From NCBI GenBank assembly GCA_048268105.1, contig JBLWWH010000013.1:5832-69831 (forward strand): 64,000 nt of DNA. Reading direction: 5' to 3'. Origin of the DNA: Profundicola sp048268105 (GTDB lineage: Bacteria > Bacteroidota > Bacteroidia > Flavobacteriales > Weeksellaceae). Positions 52,917-62,435 of the stretch are shown here, piece after piece. The translations under genes and the position numbers were made by a program. The notes under the pieces are model-generated. The model did no database searches. It was not told the origin of the DNA and saw nothing but the letters and a program-made list of their open reading frames with translations. Positions within the stretch are counted from its first letter, which is position 1. The number at the start of each line of letters is the position of its first letter.

Positions 52917-53928
52917 AACTAAATATTAAATGATTAAATTCTTCTTCTTTGTCAATTTCAATTGAAATGGGAAGATAATATAAATTATCCACAATTGAAT
53001 ACTCATGGCGTAATCTCATATAGTCCTTTTCGGTGGTTAGAATAATTTTTTCTCCTTCGATTTGATTGAAAGCCGTGACAATATCTCTTACGTCATCTTC
53101 CTTAAACACATAATGATCTGGGAAATTTAATTCTCTCACTTGGTTAAAGTTAGCTTTTAAATAATCTATAAAAGGCCGTGGAGAAGCTATCCCAGTAATA
53201 CTCAAAACATTCAGATGACTTGATTTCGCTAATGAAATAGGAAATTCTCTATGCTCTAATTGATCGGCGTATTTAACTCGTGAAAAGAAGATATGCTGCT
53301 TAGGTGTAGGTTTTAATTCCTTACGAATCTCTTTCTTTTCTTCCTCCGATAAATCATTTGGGCATTTGGTAACAATAATGATTTGAGCGCGCTTGGCATT
53401 ACGTCTAGATTCTCTCAAATTACCTGCAGGCAATAAATAATCTTTGGTATAGCGATGACTATAATCGGTCAAGACAATATTCATATCAGATTTAAGCTTT
53501 CTGTGCTGAAATGCGTCATCTAAAACAACTGCATCTAACCTGAACAACTTAAATAATTCCTTGATAGATTGAACACGATCCTCCCCTACTGCAACAATAA
53601 TTCTATTCTTGAATCGATTAAAAAATTGCATTGGCTCATCTCCCATCTCAGAAGCCGTGGAATCATAATTAGCCACTCTGAAGCCTTTGGTTCGCCTACC
53701 ATAGCCTCTGCTGAGGGATGCCACGCTATAGAAATTTCTTAAAATATCTAAAACATGCATCACATGAGGTGACTTACCCGTTCCCCCCACAGATAAATTA
53801 CCAATCACAATAATCGGTTTATTAAACTTCTTTGACGGCAATATGCCAGCACTATACATCGTGTTTCTAGTACCCGTAATTATCCACCAAACAAGGGAAA
53901 AGGGTAACAATAATTTTCGCCAATTCAT
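52888..53928 (-). CDS. lpxK: tetraacyldisaccharide 4'-kinase
   Basis: A 346-aa inner-membrane-associated kinase of lipid A synthesis that phosphorylates the 4' position of the disaccharide. It has an N-terminal hydrophobic segment (LLPFSLVWWIITGTRNTMYSAG), P-loop IVIGNLSVGGTGKSPH, LSRGYGR, VLDDAFQHRKL (catalytic Asp and the DDxxQH motif) and VTKCPN. The length matches the family. It leads the lpxK-PNP pair and is divergent from meaB. Confidence 0.96.
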   Translation of the reverse strand: MNWRKLLLPFSLVWWIITGTRNTMYSAGILPSKKFNKPIIVIGNLSVGGTGKSPHVMHVLDILRNFYSVASLSRGYGRRTKGFRVANYDSTASEMGDEPMQFFNRFKNRIIVAVGEDRVQSIKELFKLFRLDAVVLDDAFQHRKLKSDMNIVLTDYSHRYTKDYLLPAGNLRESRRNAKRAQIIIVTKCPNDLSEEEKKEIRKELKPTPKQHIFFSRVKYADQLEHREFPISLAKSSHLNVLSITGIASPRPFIDYLKANFNQVRELNFPDHYVFKEDDVRDIVTAFNQIEGEKIILTTEKDYMRLRHEYSIVDNLYYLPISIEIDKEEEFNHLIFSYVQSFRSGN

Positions 53929-53941
53929 GTTGCAAAGATAA

Positions 53942-53970
53942 TTGCCTTTCTATTTAAAATTATATCTTAG
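53942..53970 (+). promoter_or_regulatory. promoter of meaB
   Basis: TTG (53942-53944), 18-bp spacer, TATCTTAG (53963-53970, one deviation from TAnnTTTG), in the 74-bp gap between divergent lpxK and meaB. Confidence 0.4.
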
Positions 53971-54002
53971 CAAAAGAGTTATTAAGATAATTTTAATAAG
54001 TT

Positions 54003-54989
54003 TTGAACTTTACATCCATTCCCGACATATCTACTGAAATTAGAGCTGGTAATTTAACGGCCCTAAGTCGTGCTATCACTTTTGCAGAAAGCAAGAAAGA
54101 AGACCATCAACTATTTGCTCAGAAGCTTATTCATGAGCTGATGCCCTACACTGGAAAAGCCAAGAGAATTGCCATTACAGGCGTTCCAGGTGCTGGTAAG
54201 AGTACATTCATAGAGGCTTTTGGTATGTTCTTAATCCGTCAAAACTTAAAAGTGGCAGTATTGGCGGTGGATCCGAGTAGCTCTTTGTCAGGCGGAAGTA
54301 TTTTGGGGGATAAAACCCGAATGGAAGATCTTTCTAAATCCGATCAAGCTTTTATTCGTCCAACTGCAACGGGCGGAAGTCTTGGTGGAATTACGGCGCG
54401 CACCTACGAAGCTGTGCTTTTATGTGAAGCTGCTGGCTTTGATGTGATTCTCGTAGAAACTGTGGGTGTTGGTCAATCTGAAACCCTGGTGCACTATATC
54501 ACAGATTTCTTTTTATTCCTTCAGGTTTCTGGTACTGGCGATGATTTACAAGGCATTAAACGTGGCATCATGGAAATGGCAGATGTTATTTTTCTTAATA
54601 AAACCGATTTATACGATCCGAAAATCGTTCAGGACACCAAAATGGATATGCACCGCTCTTTGCAATTTCTGCCTTCAAAGGATTCAGGATGGAAACGTAA
54701 AATCCTAAAAGGAAGTGGTTTTGCTAATCTCGGAATCGACGAAGTTTGGGATAAAATCTTAGAGTATTATCAATTAATCCAAAGCAATGGATATTTTGAA
54801 AAAATGCGTCAAGAACAAAAATTATTACGTATTGACGATTATTTAGAAGAATTGATTCTTAAGAAATTAAAGCAAAAAACTGTTCTTCAAAAGGAAATTG
54901 AAGATAATAGAGATGCTTTAGAAAATGATGAGGTTACGCCTTTTGAAATTGCTCAAAAACTGATTGAAGATAACTTTCCGAGTCTATGA
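54003..54989 (+). CDS. meaB: methylmalonyl-CoA mutase-associated GTPase
   Basis: A 328-aa G3E GTPase (MeaB/ArgK) that loads and protects the B12 cofactor of methylmalonyl-CoA mutase. GVPGAGKSTFIEAFG (Walker A), LAVDPSSSLSGGSILGDKTR, VETVGVGQSE (Walker B/base II) and LNKTDLYD (guanine specificity) are all present. The start must be the TTG at 54003, because a stop precedes it and the first ATG comes only at codon 43, inside the conserved domain. No mutase gene is in the window. Confidence 0.94.
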   Translation: MNFTSIPDISTEIRAGNLTALSRAITFAESKKEDHQLFAQKLIHELMPYTGKAKRIAITGVPGAGKSTFIEAFGMFLIRQNLKVAVLAVDPSSSLSGGSILGDKTRMEDLSKSDQAFIRPTATGGSLGGITARTYEAVLLCEAAGFDVILVETVGVGQSETLVHYITDFFLFLQVSGTGDDLQGIKRGIMEMADVIFLNKTDLYDPKIVQDTKMDMHRSLQFLPSKDSGWKRKILKGSGFANLGIDEVWDKILEYYQLIQSNGYFEKMRQEQKLLRIDDYLEELILKKLKQKTVLQKEIEDNRDALENDEVTPFEIAQKLIEDNFPSL

Positions 54990-55846
54990 TGGAAGTCTTT
55001 CGGCCTTTAGAAGAAATATTTAACTTTAAAATCATTGAACATGAGCCACTTTCGGGTGGTAGTATTTCTCAAGTTTATAAATTAAAAACCAATCAAGGTG
55101 ATTTTGTTTTAAAACTAAATACGAGTGATAAAATTGATTTATTTTTAGCTGAAGAAGTCGGTTTAAATACTTTAGGGAATACGCAAAGCTTTATTATTCC
55201 TGAAGTTCTTGGCGTTGGTTCAATTCCGGATTTCGCTTATTTACTAATGGAATTTATTCCTTCCGGGAATGCAAATGCTACTACCTTTAAAGAATTTGGT
55301 GTAAAATTAGCGCACTTGCATTCTCATCGAGCTCCACAATTTGGATTTGCTTCTAATAATTATGTAGGAACTCTAACTCAAATCAATCATTTAGAAACCT
55401 CATGGTCAGGCTTTTATTGGAAACATCGTATTCTCCCACAATATCAATTAGCTGTTGAACAAAGTTTAATTTCAAAAGTTGATATTCCTGAAGAAAAATT
55501 CTTTACACAAGTTATTGAAAATGAATTCAATAAAACTAAACCTTCTTTAATTCATGGAGATTTATGGAATGGAAACTATATCATTAATGCTGAAGGGAAA
55601 ATTGCTTTAATAGATCCAGCTGTTTACTACGGACATCCCATGATGGATATTGGGATGGCCAAGTTATTTGGAGGTTTTGATGATGAATTCTTTGAAGCCT
55701 ATCGAGAAAAAACAGTGGGTACTTCAAATTGGGACACTCAAATAGAACTGGCGCAATATTATTATTTATTAATTCATCTTAATATATTTGGTAGAAATTA
55801 CTTGCCACAAGTTCAATACATAAAAGAAAAATATTTCAATGGATAA
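54986..55846 (+). CDS. fructosamine kinase / aminoglycoside phosphotransferase-fold protein
   Basis: A 286-aa small-molecule kinase of the fructosamine-3-kinase family. GGSISQVYKL (nucleotide loop), FVLKLN (ATP lysine), LIHGDLWNGNYII (catalytic Asp with Brenner-type HGDxxxxN) and ALIDPAVYYGHPMMDIGM (metal-binding Asp) are present. The family phosphorylates ketosamines for deglycation. It overlaps meaB by 4 nt and the next gene by 8 nt. Confidence 0.93.
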   Translation: MMEVFRPLEEIFNFKIIEHEPLSGGSISQVYKLKTNQGDFVLKLNTSDKIDLFLAEEVGLNTLGNTQSFIIPEVLGVGSIPDFAYLLMEFIPSGNANATTFKEFGVKLAHLHSHRAPQFGFASNNYVGTLTQINHLETSWSGFYWKHRILPQYQLAVEQSLISKVDIPEEKFFTQVIENEFNKTKPSLIHGDLWNGNYIINAEGKIALIDPAVYYGHPMMDIGMAKLFGGFDDEFFEAYREKTVGTSNWDTQIELAQYYYLLIHLNIFGRNYLPQVQYIKEKYFNG

Positions 55847-56879
55847 GTTTTTAAAAAAATCGTGGTTCGAGGTAAAATCTTTCGCCAAAGAGTTGTTCGA
55901 TAAAGACCCTATGCGGATTCGACCTTATCTCTCCTACGCCAATCAGCACAAAATCCATATCAAAGGACGAGTGCTGGAAGATGAAGGAATCATTGAAATG
56001 GAAGAAAATTCCACGTTAGATAATCTGATTAATAATCTCAAGAGTTTTGCTTCCGACGAAGCAAAATTTGCCAAAGTGATTATTACTTATCAAGAACAAA
56101 TCATTGAAACTTATACCGACGACGATGGTTATTTTGAAGTTGAATTGGATATCGAACAAGAACCAACAAATGGGGAATTTCTCGAATGGGATGCTGCGCA
56201 CATTATGACACCCAACTTCAAGAATGAAAAAGGTGAAACTGTAAAAAACACCATTGGAATCCTAATGCCGCATCGCGACACCGAACATGTCATTGTGTCC
56301 GATATTGATGACACGGTGCTAGTAACCAACGTTAACTCGTTTTTAAAGCTTAAAATGCTGTATAATACATTATTTAAGAATGTTCATACACGTATGCCCT
56401 TTGAAGATATTTCTGAGGTTTTACATACTTTAAGCTTAAATAAAGAAGGTAAAAAAGTCAACCCAATTTTCTATTTAAGTAACAGCCCTTGGAACTTATA
56501 TGACATGTTGCACAACTTTTTAAAGCTTGAAAACATACCGATGGGACCTCTATTTTTAAGAGATTTTGGATTAAAATTTGGCGATGAACTAAAAGCCTTT
56601 AAGAATCACAAAATGAACACCTTAGAGCATTTATTAGAATTCTACAAGGAACAAAATTTTATCTTAATTGGAGATGCTACAGAGAGTGATACAGATATTT
56701 ATTTAGAGCTTTTTACCAAATACAACAACCGAATCGATCATATATATATTCGGGGCGATAAAGCCAAGAAAAACGCTCGTGTTTTGGAAATGATTGAAAA
56801 ACATCCAGAAGCGCCAATTCATTTAATTGAGCATTCGTCTGACATCCTTAAATTTCAAGAAAAAAAGCATACACACTAG
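55839..56879 (+). CDS. App1-family phosphatidate phosphatase-like protein
   Basis: A 346-aa protein. An N-terminal beta domain (about 1-145) is followed by an App1 (DUF2183) HAD-like phosphatase domain. The catalytic motif DxDxT is VIVSDIDDTVLVTN, then FYLSNSPWNLYDML, and FILIGDATESDTDIYLELF as the acidic motif III. Yeast App1 is a phosphatidate phosphatase; the bacterial substrate is unknown. Third gene of the meaB transcript. Confidence 0.9.
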   Translation: MDKFLKKSWFEVKSFAKELFDKDPMRIRPYLSYANQHKIHIKGRVLEDEGIIEMEENSTLDNLINNLKSFASDEAKFAKVIITYQEQIIETYTDDDGYFEVELDIEQEPTNGEFLEWDAAHIMTPNFKNEKGETVKNTIGILMPHRDTEHVIVSDIDDTVLVTNVNSFLKLKMLYNTLFKNVHTRMPFEDISEVLHTLSLNKEGKKVNPIFYLSNSPWNLYDMLHNFLKLENIPMGPLFLRDFGLKFGDELKAFKNHKMNTLEHLLEFYKEQNFILIGDATESDTDIYLELFTKYNNRIDHIYIRGDKAKKNARVLEMIEKHPEAPIHLIEHSSDILKFQEKKHTH

Positions 56880-56898
56880 ATTAATGGTATAGAAATTG

Positions 56899-56906
56899 TA
56901 ACTTTG
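56899..56906 (+). promoter_or_regulatory. -7 box of ssrA
   Basis: TAACTTTG (TAnnTTTG), about 41 bp before the mature 5' end of tmRNA. A -33 TTG is not obvious. Confidence 0.45.
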
Positions 56907-56947
56907 CATGCTGATCCACAAAGATGGAAGAAGTTCATTGAACAAAA

Positions 56948-57347
56948 GGGGTCGACTGGTTTAGACAGCAAGCTGAATTAGTAGATAAGCATGTCGTGAA
57001 ACGTTATGCACTCACGTTAAACAGACATTTCAACTTTTTAACTGGCAACAACAATTACGCTTTAGCGGCCTAATCGACTGAATTATAGTAAGTCTTGGCG
57101 TTATCCCTACAAGGTAGGGACGTTAAATGTCCTACGGACGCCCGCTCACCGTGGCTTCCGAATCTAGGGCACAGAAATACGGAGATAGAATAAAAGGAGT
57201 TCCGACTTTTATTCGAAACTTTTGGGACTAAGGTGTTAGCTAGGGTGTCTTTACCCAAGCTGCACACGAAAATTAAAGAAAAGACTAAACATGTAGAAAG
57301 TTTATTACTTCCTTGTTTGGACGCGGGTTCGAATCCCGCCGACTCCA
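56948..57347 (+). ncRNA. ssrA: transfer-messenger RNA
   Basis: A tmRNA that rescues stalled ribosomes. The 5' end GGGGTCGACTGGTTTAGACAG pairs as a tRNA-like acceptor with 3' CGACTCC plus discriminator A (57340-57347); the T-arm GGGTTCGAATCCC precedes it. CCA is not encoded. The tag frame reads GGC AAC AAC AAT TAC GCT TTA GCG GCC TAA (57044-57073), giving GNNNYALAA after the charged alanine. Length of about 400 nt is typical for one-piece tmRNA. Confidence 0.95.
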
Positions 57348-57372
57348 CTAGAGAATACGAAAATCTCACAAT

Positions 57373-57432
57373 AAAAAGTCCACTCAACAAATGAAACTTG
57401 TTTCAAATTTGTTGATTGGGCTTTTTGTTTTT
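57373..57432 (+). terminator. terminator of ssrA
   Basis: A 20-bp imperfect stem, 57373-57392 (starts AAAAAGTCCACTC) with 57407-57426 (ends GATTGGGCTTTTT), followed by GTTTTT. Confidence 0.82.
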
Positions 57433-57552
57433 AAAGAAATTCTCCCAGGAAATTTATGAGATTTTCTATTTTGACCTTGGGAGCTCATTCGGGATCAACG
57501 GAGTTAATCCTAAGAGTTAATGAAAGATTGTTATAGGAATTATAATCAATTT

Positions 57553-58260
57553 TTAATTTTGATATGAAGAAAGCTTTCCATTTTCAAAGTATAAATATAC
57601 GTTGTCATAAATCCATTGTTCATGAACACCCCAAATACCAACTGTTCTATTTACGTCGTTAGGCATACCTAAAGATATTGTCGCCATTTCTTCTGTCATT
57701 CCTATCCAATAATAACCTTTTTTAAGTTTATCATAAGTTGCTTTACCATATTTCTGAATATACTTCTTTTCAATTTTCTCCCATTCAGCTTTTTGCTCTT
57801 TTAGCTTTTGTTCTGCTTGCAATTCCTCTAATTTTCTTTGTTCTGCTTCTTTAGCTAATATGAATTGATCAATTTCTTCATTTCTCTCAACCCACATTAT
57901 GCTTAAATAACCACATTTGTTTTTAGCACAAACTCCCAAGTAATCACCTTTTAAATCTTTAATTCCAACATCTTCATTTTCTTCTAAATCAGCAACAATG
58001 TTTCCTAGAGGTGTAGGAGAATCTTTCAAATTTGCTCCCTTTCTTACCTTCGTAGTCAATGTAGAATGATTGAATTTATTTTGTAATTCCTTCATTTTTA
58101 GCTCTGAAATTAAATTATTAATTACTGATATAGAATCATTTAATGATTTAATCTGAGCTTGAATGTGACTTTTAGACTGCTCAAGTTTCTCAATATTGAC
58201 TTCTTGCGAAAATCCAGAATTTGATAACATTAGTATTGATAAAATTAAAATCCTTTTCAT
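57553..58260 (-). CDS. secreted SH3-like protein with BamE-like C-terminal part
   Basis: A 235-aa exported protein (signal MKRILILSILMLSNSGFSQ). A short coiled coil (about 22-60) is followed by an SH3-like region (TTKVRKGANLKDSPTPLGNI, GDYLGVCAKNKCGYLSI). A second charged helix (ILAKEAEQRKLEELQAEQKL) leads into a C-terminal unit GYYWIGMTEEMATISLGMPN...QWIYDNVYLYFENGKL, which has the layout of SmpA/BamE-type domains. A cell-envelope role is inferred; function unknown. Confidence 0.8.
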   Translation of the reverse strand: MKRILILSILMLSNSGFSQEVNIEKLEQSKSHIQAQIKSLNDSISVINNLISELKMKELQNKFNHSTLTTKVRKGANLKDSPTPLGNIVADLEENEDVGIKDLKGDYLGVCAKNKCGYLSIMWVERNEEIDQFILAKEAEQRKLEELQAEQKLKEQKAEWEKIEKKYIQKYGKATYDKLKKGYYWIGMTEEMATISLGMPNDVNRTVGIWGVHEQWIYDNVYLYFENGKLSSYQN

Positions 58261-58450
58261 TTCAGTTATTGTATTTAGTATGGAGAATAATTTAATTACG
58301 TTTAAACTTCAGAAAAACTTTAAGTAACTCATTAAAACATCTTCTAAGATAAATAATTATTTTAAAACTTAAACAACTACATCTGAGAATTATACGGCTT
58401 ATTGAAGGTTTAACATCATTTTTTTAATACGAAGTCTTTGGCTTAAATAA

Positions 58451-58481
58451 TTGTGTAATCTAAAATGGGACATTATATTCG
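58451..58481 (+). promoter_or_regulatory. promoter of tRNA-Leu
   Basis: TTG (58451-58453), 20-bp spacer, TATATTCG (58474-58481), about 63 bp before the tRNA 5' end. Confidence 0.6.
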
Positions 58482-58544
58482 CAACTTCAATTCCAGGAAA
58501 TTGATTTAATAAAAAGTCTTACCTCTTTAAATCAATAGAAAGAT

Positions 58545-58628
58545 GCCCTGGTGGTGGAATTGGTAGACACGCAGGACTTAAAATCCTGTGCTCATTAGAG
58601 CGTGCGGGTTCAAGTCCCGCCTGGGGTA
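58545..58628 (+). tRNA. tRNA-Leu (anticodon UAA)
   Basis: An 84-nt class II tRNA. D-arm GGTGGAATTGGTAGACAC, anticodon arm CAGGA-CTTAAAA-TCCTG with anticodon TAA, long variable arm TGCTCATTAGAGCGT, T-arm GCGGGTTCAAGTCCCGC. The acceptor GCCCTGG pairs with CTGGGGT through several wobbles; CCA is not encoded. A terminator hairpin follows immediately. Confidence 0.95.
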
Positions 58629-58630
58629 CT

Positions 58631-58658
58631 AAAGCTGTTCGAAAGAGCGGCTTTTTTT
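58631..58658 (+). terminator. terminator of tRNA-Leu
   Basis: AAAGCTG (58631-58637), loop of 10, CGGCTTT (58648-58654), then TTTT. Confidence 0.78.
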
Positions 58659-58780
58659 GTTTAATATTATCGGTTAACACGTACCGAATACAAGGGGATG
58701 TTTATGATATTAAAGATATTCACGTACTAAATCATTTCTTATTCAAACTTAGTCGAAGCTTCATATATAAATTAAATTCT

Positions 58781-59704
58781 TTAAAAATCACTTAAAGTAT
58801 TATTGCACTTAGAAATTCCTCCAACATAAACATTGATCACATCCATATCTTTAGCAACTTCACTACCTTTAAATCCAACTATTTGCTCATAGCTTAATTC
58901 TTCTTTATACCTACTTAAAAGCTGATCAGCTAAAGGCATATAAGACCAATGCCATTTTTCCATTTCATAACCTTTACGATTGTTTTCCTTTTTATTCGTA
59001 TATACTTGACAGAAACCGTATTTAGGCCCATTCTCTACCAACCATTCGTACTCTTTGAGTCCTTGGCCCGATTCAAAATAACTGTTTTGTAAACTATTAA
59101 TGTCTATATCTGTACCCCAATGATGCCTAGAAGTCATGGGCATAGAACTGTATCTCAAAATATCTTTAGCTCTAGCTACCGGATCTTTAATATTAGATGA
59201 ATTCCACTTTCTTTCCCAAATAGATTTTTGGTGGTTAAAGTTTCTGGCTCCTGAAATTACAGTTAGTTTAATTCCATCCTTTTCAGCTTGCTTAGCCATT
59301 TCAAGAAGAGCATTTAAGGTCTCTTTTCTAACATAAATGGATTTATTTGAAAGATTTGATGGGATTTTCGCGAATTTATCATCTTTATGAAAATCTAGAT
59401 TTCCTATCAGATACTTATCAATATCTTCAACATTTCCTAAGTCGTTGGAAGTTATAGAACCTTCTATACTATGATGTTGGGCATCTGTCTCCTCTATCGC
59501 CTCTTCTTCTAATTCCTCGTCATCACCAGTATCATTCGGTTTATCTAAAGATAAATCCATCTCCTCTTTCTCATCAGTTGCCTCTATATCAACCTCACTG
59601 TTACCTTCCTTTTCAATAGAAATATCATTTCTAGTTAACTCTTTGCTTTCGGATTCACATGAAATCAAGAATGCAACTAAGCACGTATATATTATTTTTT
59701 TCAT
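58781..59704 (-). CDS. VanY-like D-alanyl-D-alanine carboxypeptidase (M15B) lipoprotein
   Basis: A 307-aa lipoprotein (MKKIIYTCLVAFLISC, lipidated Cys). A very acidic disordered linker (about 25-85, EATDEKEEMDLSLDKPND) precedes the peptidase domain. Zinc ligands and catalytic residues of M15B are visible: SGARNFNHQKSIWERKWN, SRHHWGTDIDINSL (His and Asp) and EKWHWSYMPLA (Glu and His). It trims D-Ala from peptidoglycan stem peptides (family knowledge); a vancomycin link is not implied. Confidence 0.9.
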   Translation of the reverse strand: MKKIIYTCLVAFLISCESESKELTRNDISIEKEGNSEVDIEATDEKEEMDLSLDKPNDTGDDEELEEEAIEETDAQHHSIEGSITSNDLGNVEDIDKYLIGNLDFHKDDKFAKIPSNLSNKSIYVRKETLNALLEMAKQAEKDGIKLTVISGARNFNHQKSIWERKWNSSNIKDPVARAKDILRYSSMPMTSRHHWGTDIDINSLQNSYFESGQGLKEYEWLVENGPKYGFCQVYTNKKENNRKGYEMEKWHWSYMPLADQLLSRYKEELSYEQIVGFKGSEVAKDMDVINVYVGGISKCNNTLSDF

Positions 59705-59886
59705 AGGCTTTAGAGTTTAAAATAAACTGATGCAGTTTGCTCGCTAGTTCTTCTTTCTTTATTACTTATAATTACCAAAATAAACTCTAAATTAACGTTA
59801 ATATGGTTTATTTAGAATAAAACGCACACACAAAACTAATATTATATTAATTAAATCGACTCAATACAAGTAAATAATATTGAATT

Positions 59887-59921
59887 AAAAAAGCACCGAA
59901 TGAATTACACTCGGCGCTTTT
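59887..59921 (-). terminator. terminator of the chromosomal RclC-like gene
   Basis: On the minus strand AAAAGCGCCGA (59921-59911) pairs with TCGGTGCTTTT (59899-59889) through one G-U pair, followed by TT; it abuts the stop codon at 59924. Confidence 0.75.
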
Positions 59922-59923
59922 AA

Positions 59924-60496
59924 TTATATTTGAATACTGATTTTAAGCAACTTTGCTTTGATTCTACTTGCAGCTTCCGAAGCAATCACCAATCCGGCTG
60001 CCATCATAATAATGTCTTTTAAAACTAATCTCCCAGCTCCAGATAAATAGGGAAACCCAAATTGTGGTGTTGGCATATCTCCTCCTAAATTGGGTACATA
60101 AACCTCTGGCGTAGTAATCAAGAACGATAAATTTATGATAGACATTCCAAAGGTTAATAACCCTCCTACAAGACCAACTTTTGGCATCCATATTCCAAGC
60201 AATACCAAAATTCCGATGATGACGATGACAGTTCCTAAACCATAAGAAAATAAGTAAGTACCATTAGATTGATGCCACTCAATATTCTTTTGAACCATCT
60301 TACCCTCCGGATTTTTATGCAATGTGTACTCAGCTACCGTTTCGCCCATATCATTAACAGCAGTATTACCCGTATTTTGATAAAAGAAGCTCATGAATGG
60401 ACTATTGATTACAAAAGGAACAATGCCATCGGCCTCATATTGAAAAGCTTTTAGTCCTCCGATCCACACCATAACCACAAAAATAGTGATGCGCAA
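59924..60496 (-). CDS. DUF417 / RclC-like membrane protein, chromosomal paralogue
   Basis: A 190-aa membrane protein, closely similar to the cassette-borne copy at 8743-9366 (YEADGIVPFVINSPFMSFFY, FLITTPEVYVPNLGG, GFPYLSGAGRLVLKD). The body is intact, with four hydrophobic segments. The start is in doubt: the only in-frame start is the TTG at 60494-60496, inside the first membrane segment. An ATG at 60528-60530 begins MKQQLIS, which would match the other copy's N-terminus but is one base out of frame. Either a frameshift has removed about 16 residues or the TTG is used. No regulator is adjacent. Confidence 0.8.
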   Translation of the reverse strand: MRITIFVVMVWIGGLKAFQYEADGIVPFVINSPFMSFFYQNTGNTAVNDMGETVAEYTLHKNPEGKMVQKNIEWHQSNGTYLFSYGLGTVIVIIGILVLLGIWMPKVGLVGGLLTFGMSIINLSFLITTPEVYVPNLGGDMPTPQFGFPYLSGAGRLVLKDIIMMAAGLVIASEAASRIKAKLLKISIQI

Positions 60497-60623
60497 AAAG
60501 TTAATATACTGAGATTAACTGCTGCTTCATAAATTAATTATTAGATTCATTCTTAAAAAGATTAAACGCAAAAATACTAACATAGCTAGGAGTATTAAAC
60601 ATGTATTAATCCTTCCCCACATC

Positions 60624-62435
60624 CTACACCTCCATCGTACTCCTAATTTTGTCGATGTTGAGGCTGTTGGCCATGGCGTTGAAAATTTCGTAATAGGTAC
60701 TCTCGTTTTCATATAATTCTTCGTGGGTACCTTGTTCGATTACTTTTCCTTGTTCCATCACAATTACATGCTCTGCATCTATTATCTGAGAAATACTGTG
60801 GGAAATTACAATCACGGTTCTCCCCTTTTTAATGGCGTCTATACTCTTCTTAATCTGTTCGGTAGCTATCGCATCCAGACTGGCCGTAGGTTCATCTAAG
60901 AAGATAATCGGAGGATTTTTCAAGAATAATCGCGCAATCGAAACTCGCTGTTGCTGTCCGCCCGAAAGTAACGTCGCTTTAGAATCATAAGCATCGGGCA
61001 GCTGCATAATTTGGTCGTGGATATAAGCCTTTTTAGCCGCTGCGATAATCTCCTCATCGGTGGCATTGACCTGACCATAAAGAATATTTTCTCGAATACT
61101 TCCATTAAAAATATGATTCTTTTGCAAGACCAAACCGATGTTATTCCTCAACCACTCGGTGTCATATTCCTGTAAATCAACGCCATCTAATAAAATCTGA
61201 CCCGATGTCGGCGCATAAAATTTATCCAATAAATTAATCACCGTACTCTTACCTGCCCCACTCAATCCCACCAGGGCATTGATGGTATTCGGTTGTATCT
61301 TCATCGATACATCATACAAGGCCTTTGTTCCATTCGGATAGGCAAAATCCACATTTTTAATCTCAAAAGAACCTTTGAAATCGGTTGGAATATATTTTCC
61401 ACTAAACTCAGTTTCTTCGTCGGCATCCATAATCTCAAAGAAAGAATCCGAATAAATAATTGCGTCTTGCACTTCATCATAAATTCGATGCAACTGCTGA
61501 ATCGGCGCTGAAACATTATTAAACAATAGAATATGAAACATAATCGCACCTATCGTCATACTTCCATTCAGCACAAAATAAGCCGTGAGGATAATGATAA
61601 TCACCACCCCAAATTGTTCAGTAAGTTTCTTCAAACCATCAAACAAGAAACTCAACTTCCTGGTTTCTAGTTGATTTTCGGTAATATCCAATTGAATCGC
61701 CTCGTGTTTCTTACTCTCAAAATCCTCTCTGGTGAAGGATTTAATTACCGTAATCGAGTTAATCAAACTGATTATACTATTGTTTTTAGTCTCTCTATAC
61801 CTCCTCATGGTACGTCTAAAGCCTTTCAACTTCTTGGCCTGCAGACTACTGATGTAAAAGAACAAAGGGATAATTACCAAACTCACCAAACCTATATACA
61901 CATTGGCATTGAACATAATTACTAAGGCAACTATCGCATTAAAAAACAAAGGCAAAATGTCGATAAAGAAATTCTTTACCAATTGTGTAAGACTCGAAAC
62001 GCCTAAATCAATTCGGGTTTGTAGTTTTCCACTTTCGTTGGTGGGCGAACTATAAAAAGCCATGCGATAGGTCAAGATTTTATCTACAATGTTTTGCGCA
62101 AAATCTTTAGAAATATAAATCCTCATCTTTTCGCCGTAGAACTTTTGACCGAACTGAACAAAAGCATATACGGCCTCTTTCAATAAGAGGATGATACTAA
62201 TGGTCGTCAACAAAGTAAAACCTTGTTTTAGCGCATCGTCAGACTCGGTCAATAAAGTCAGTTCATCTACGGTATAGCGTAGAACCAAAGCATTCACCTG
62301 GGCTAAAAACGAACCGACAACGGTCAGAATCAGCGAGGCAATCACCAAGTTTTTATACGGCAGAACATAAGACCAGAGTTTTTTGATCAGGTTTAATAAA
62401 GATTGTTGAGATTTTTCTTTTTTATTTTTCTTCAA
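60624..62435 (-). CDS. ABC transporter, fused permease and ATPase (MsbA-like exporter)
   Basis: A 603-aa half-size type IV exporter. Six-helix membrane domain (about 25-320), then the nucleotide-binding domain: Walker A GLSGAGKSTVINLL, Q-loop VLQKNHIF, signature LLSGGQQQRVSIARLF, Walker B IIFLDEPTASLD and switch His VISHS. It starts at a TTG (62433-62435) because a stop precedes it and no ATG is near. Substrate unknown; lipids, peptides or drugs are all possible. Confidence 0.93.
   Translation of the reverse strand: MKKNKKEKSQQSLLNLIKKLWSYVLPYKNLVIASLILTVVGSFLAQVNALVLRYTVDELTLLTESDDALKQGFTLLTTISIILLLKEAVYAFVQFGQKFYGEKMRIYISKDFAQNIVDKILTYRMAFYSSPTNESGKLQTRIDLGVSSLTQLVKNFFIDILPLFFNAIVALVIMFNANVYIGLVSLVIIPLFFYISSLQAKKLKGFRRTMRRYRETKNNSIISLINSITVIKSFTREDFESKKHEAIQLDITENQLETRKLSFLFDGLKKLTEQFGVVIIIILTAYFVLNGSMTIGAIMFHILLFNNVSAPIQQLHRIYDEVQDAIIYSDSFFEIMDADEETEFSGKYIPTDFKGSFEIKNVDFAYPNGTKALYDVSMKIQPNTINALVGLSGAGKSTVINLLDKFYAPTSGQILLDGVDLQEYDTEWLRNNIGLVLQKNHIFNGSIRENILYGQVNATDEEIIAAAKKAYIHDQIMQLPDAYDSKATLLSGGQQQRVSIARLFLKNPPIIFLDEPTASLDAIATEQIKKSIDAIKKGRTVIVISHSISQIIDAEHVIVMEQGKVIEQGTHEELYENESTYYEIFNAMANSLNIDKIRSTMEV

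Noticed and set aside
57070..57390. Open frame on the minus strand of the tmRNA region
   Set aside because: The region is a clear ssrA gene with tag and tRNA-like ends; the frame is a shadow.
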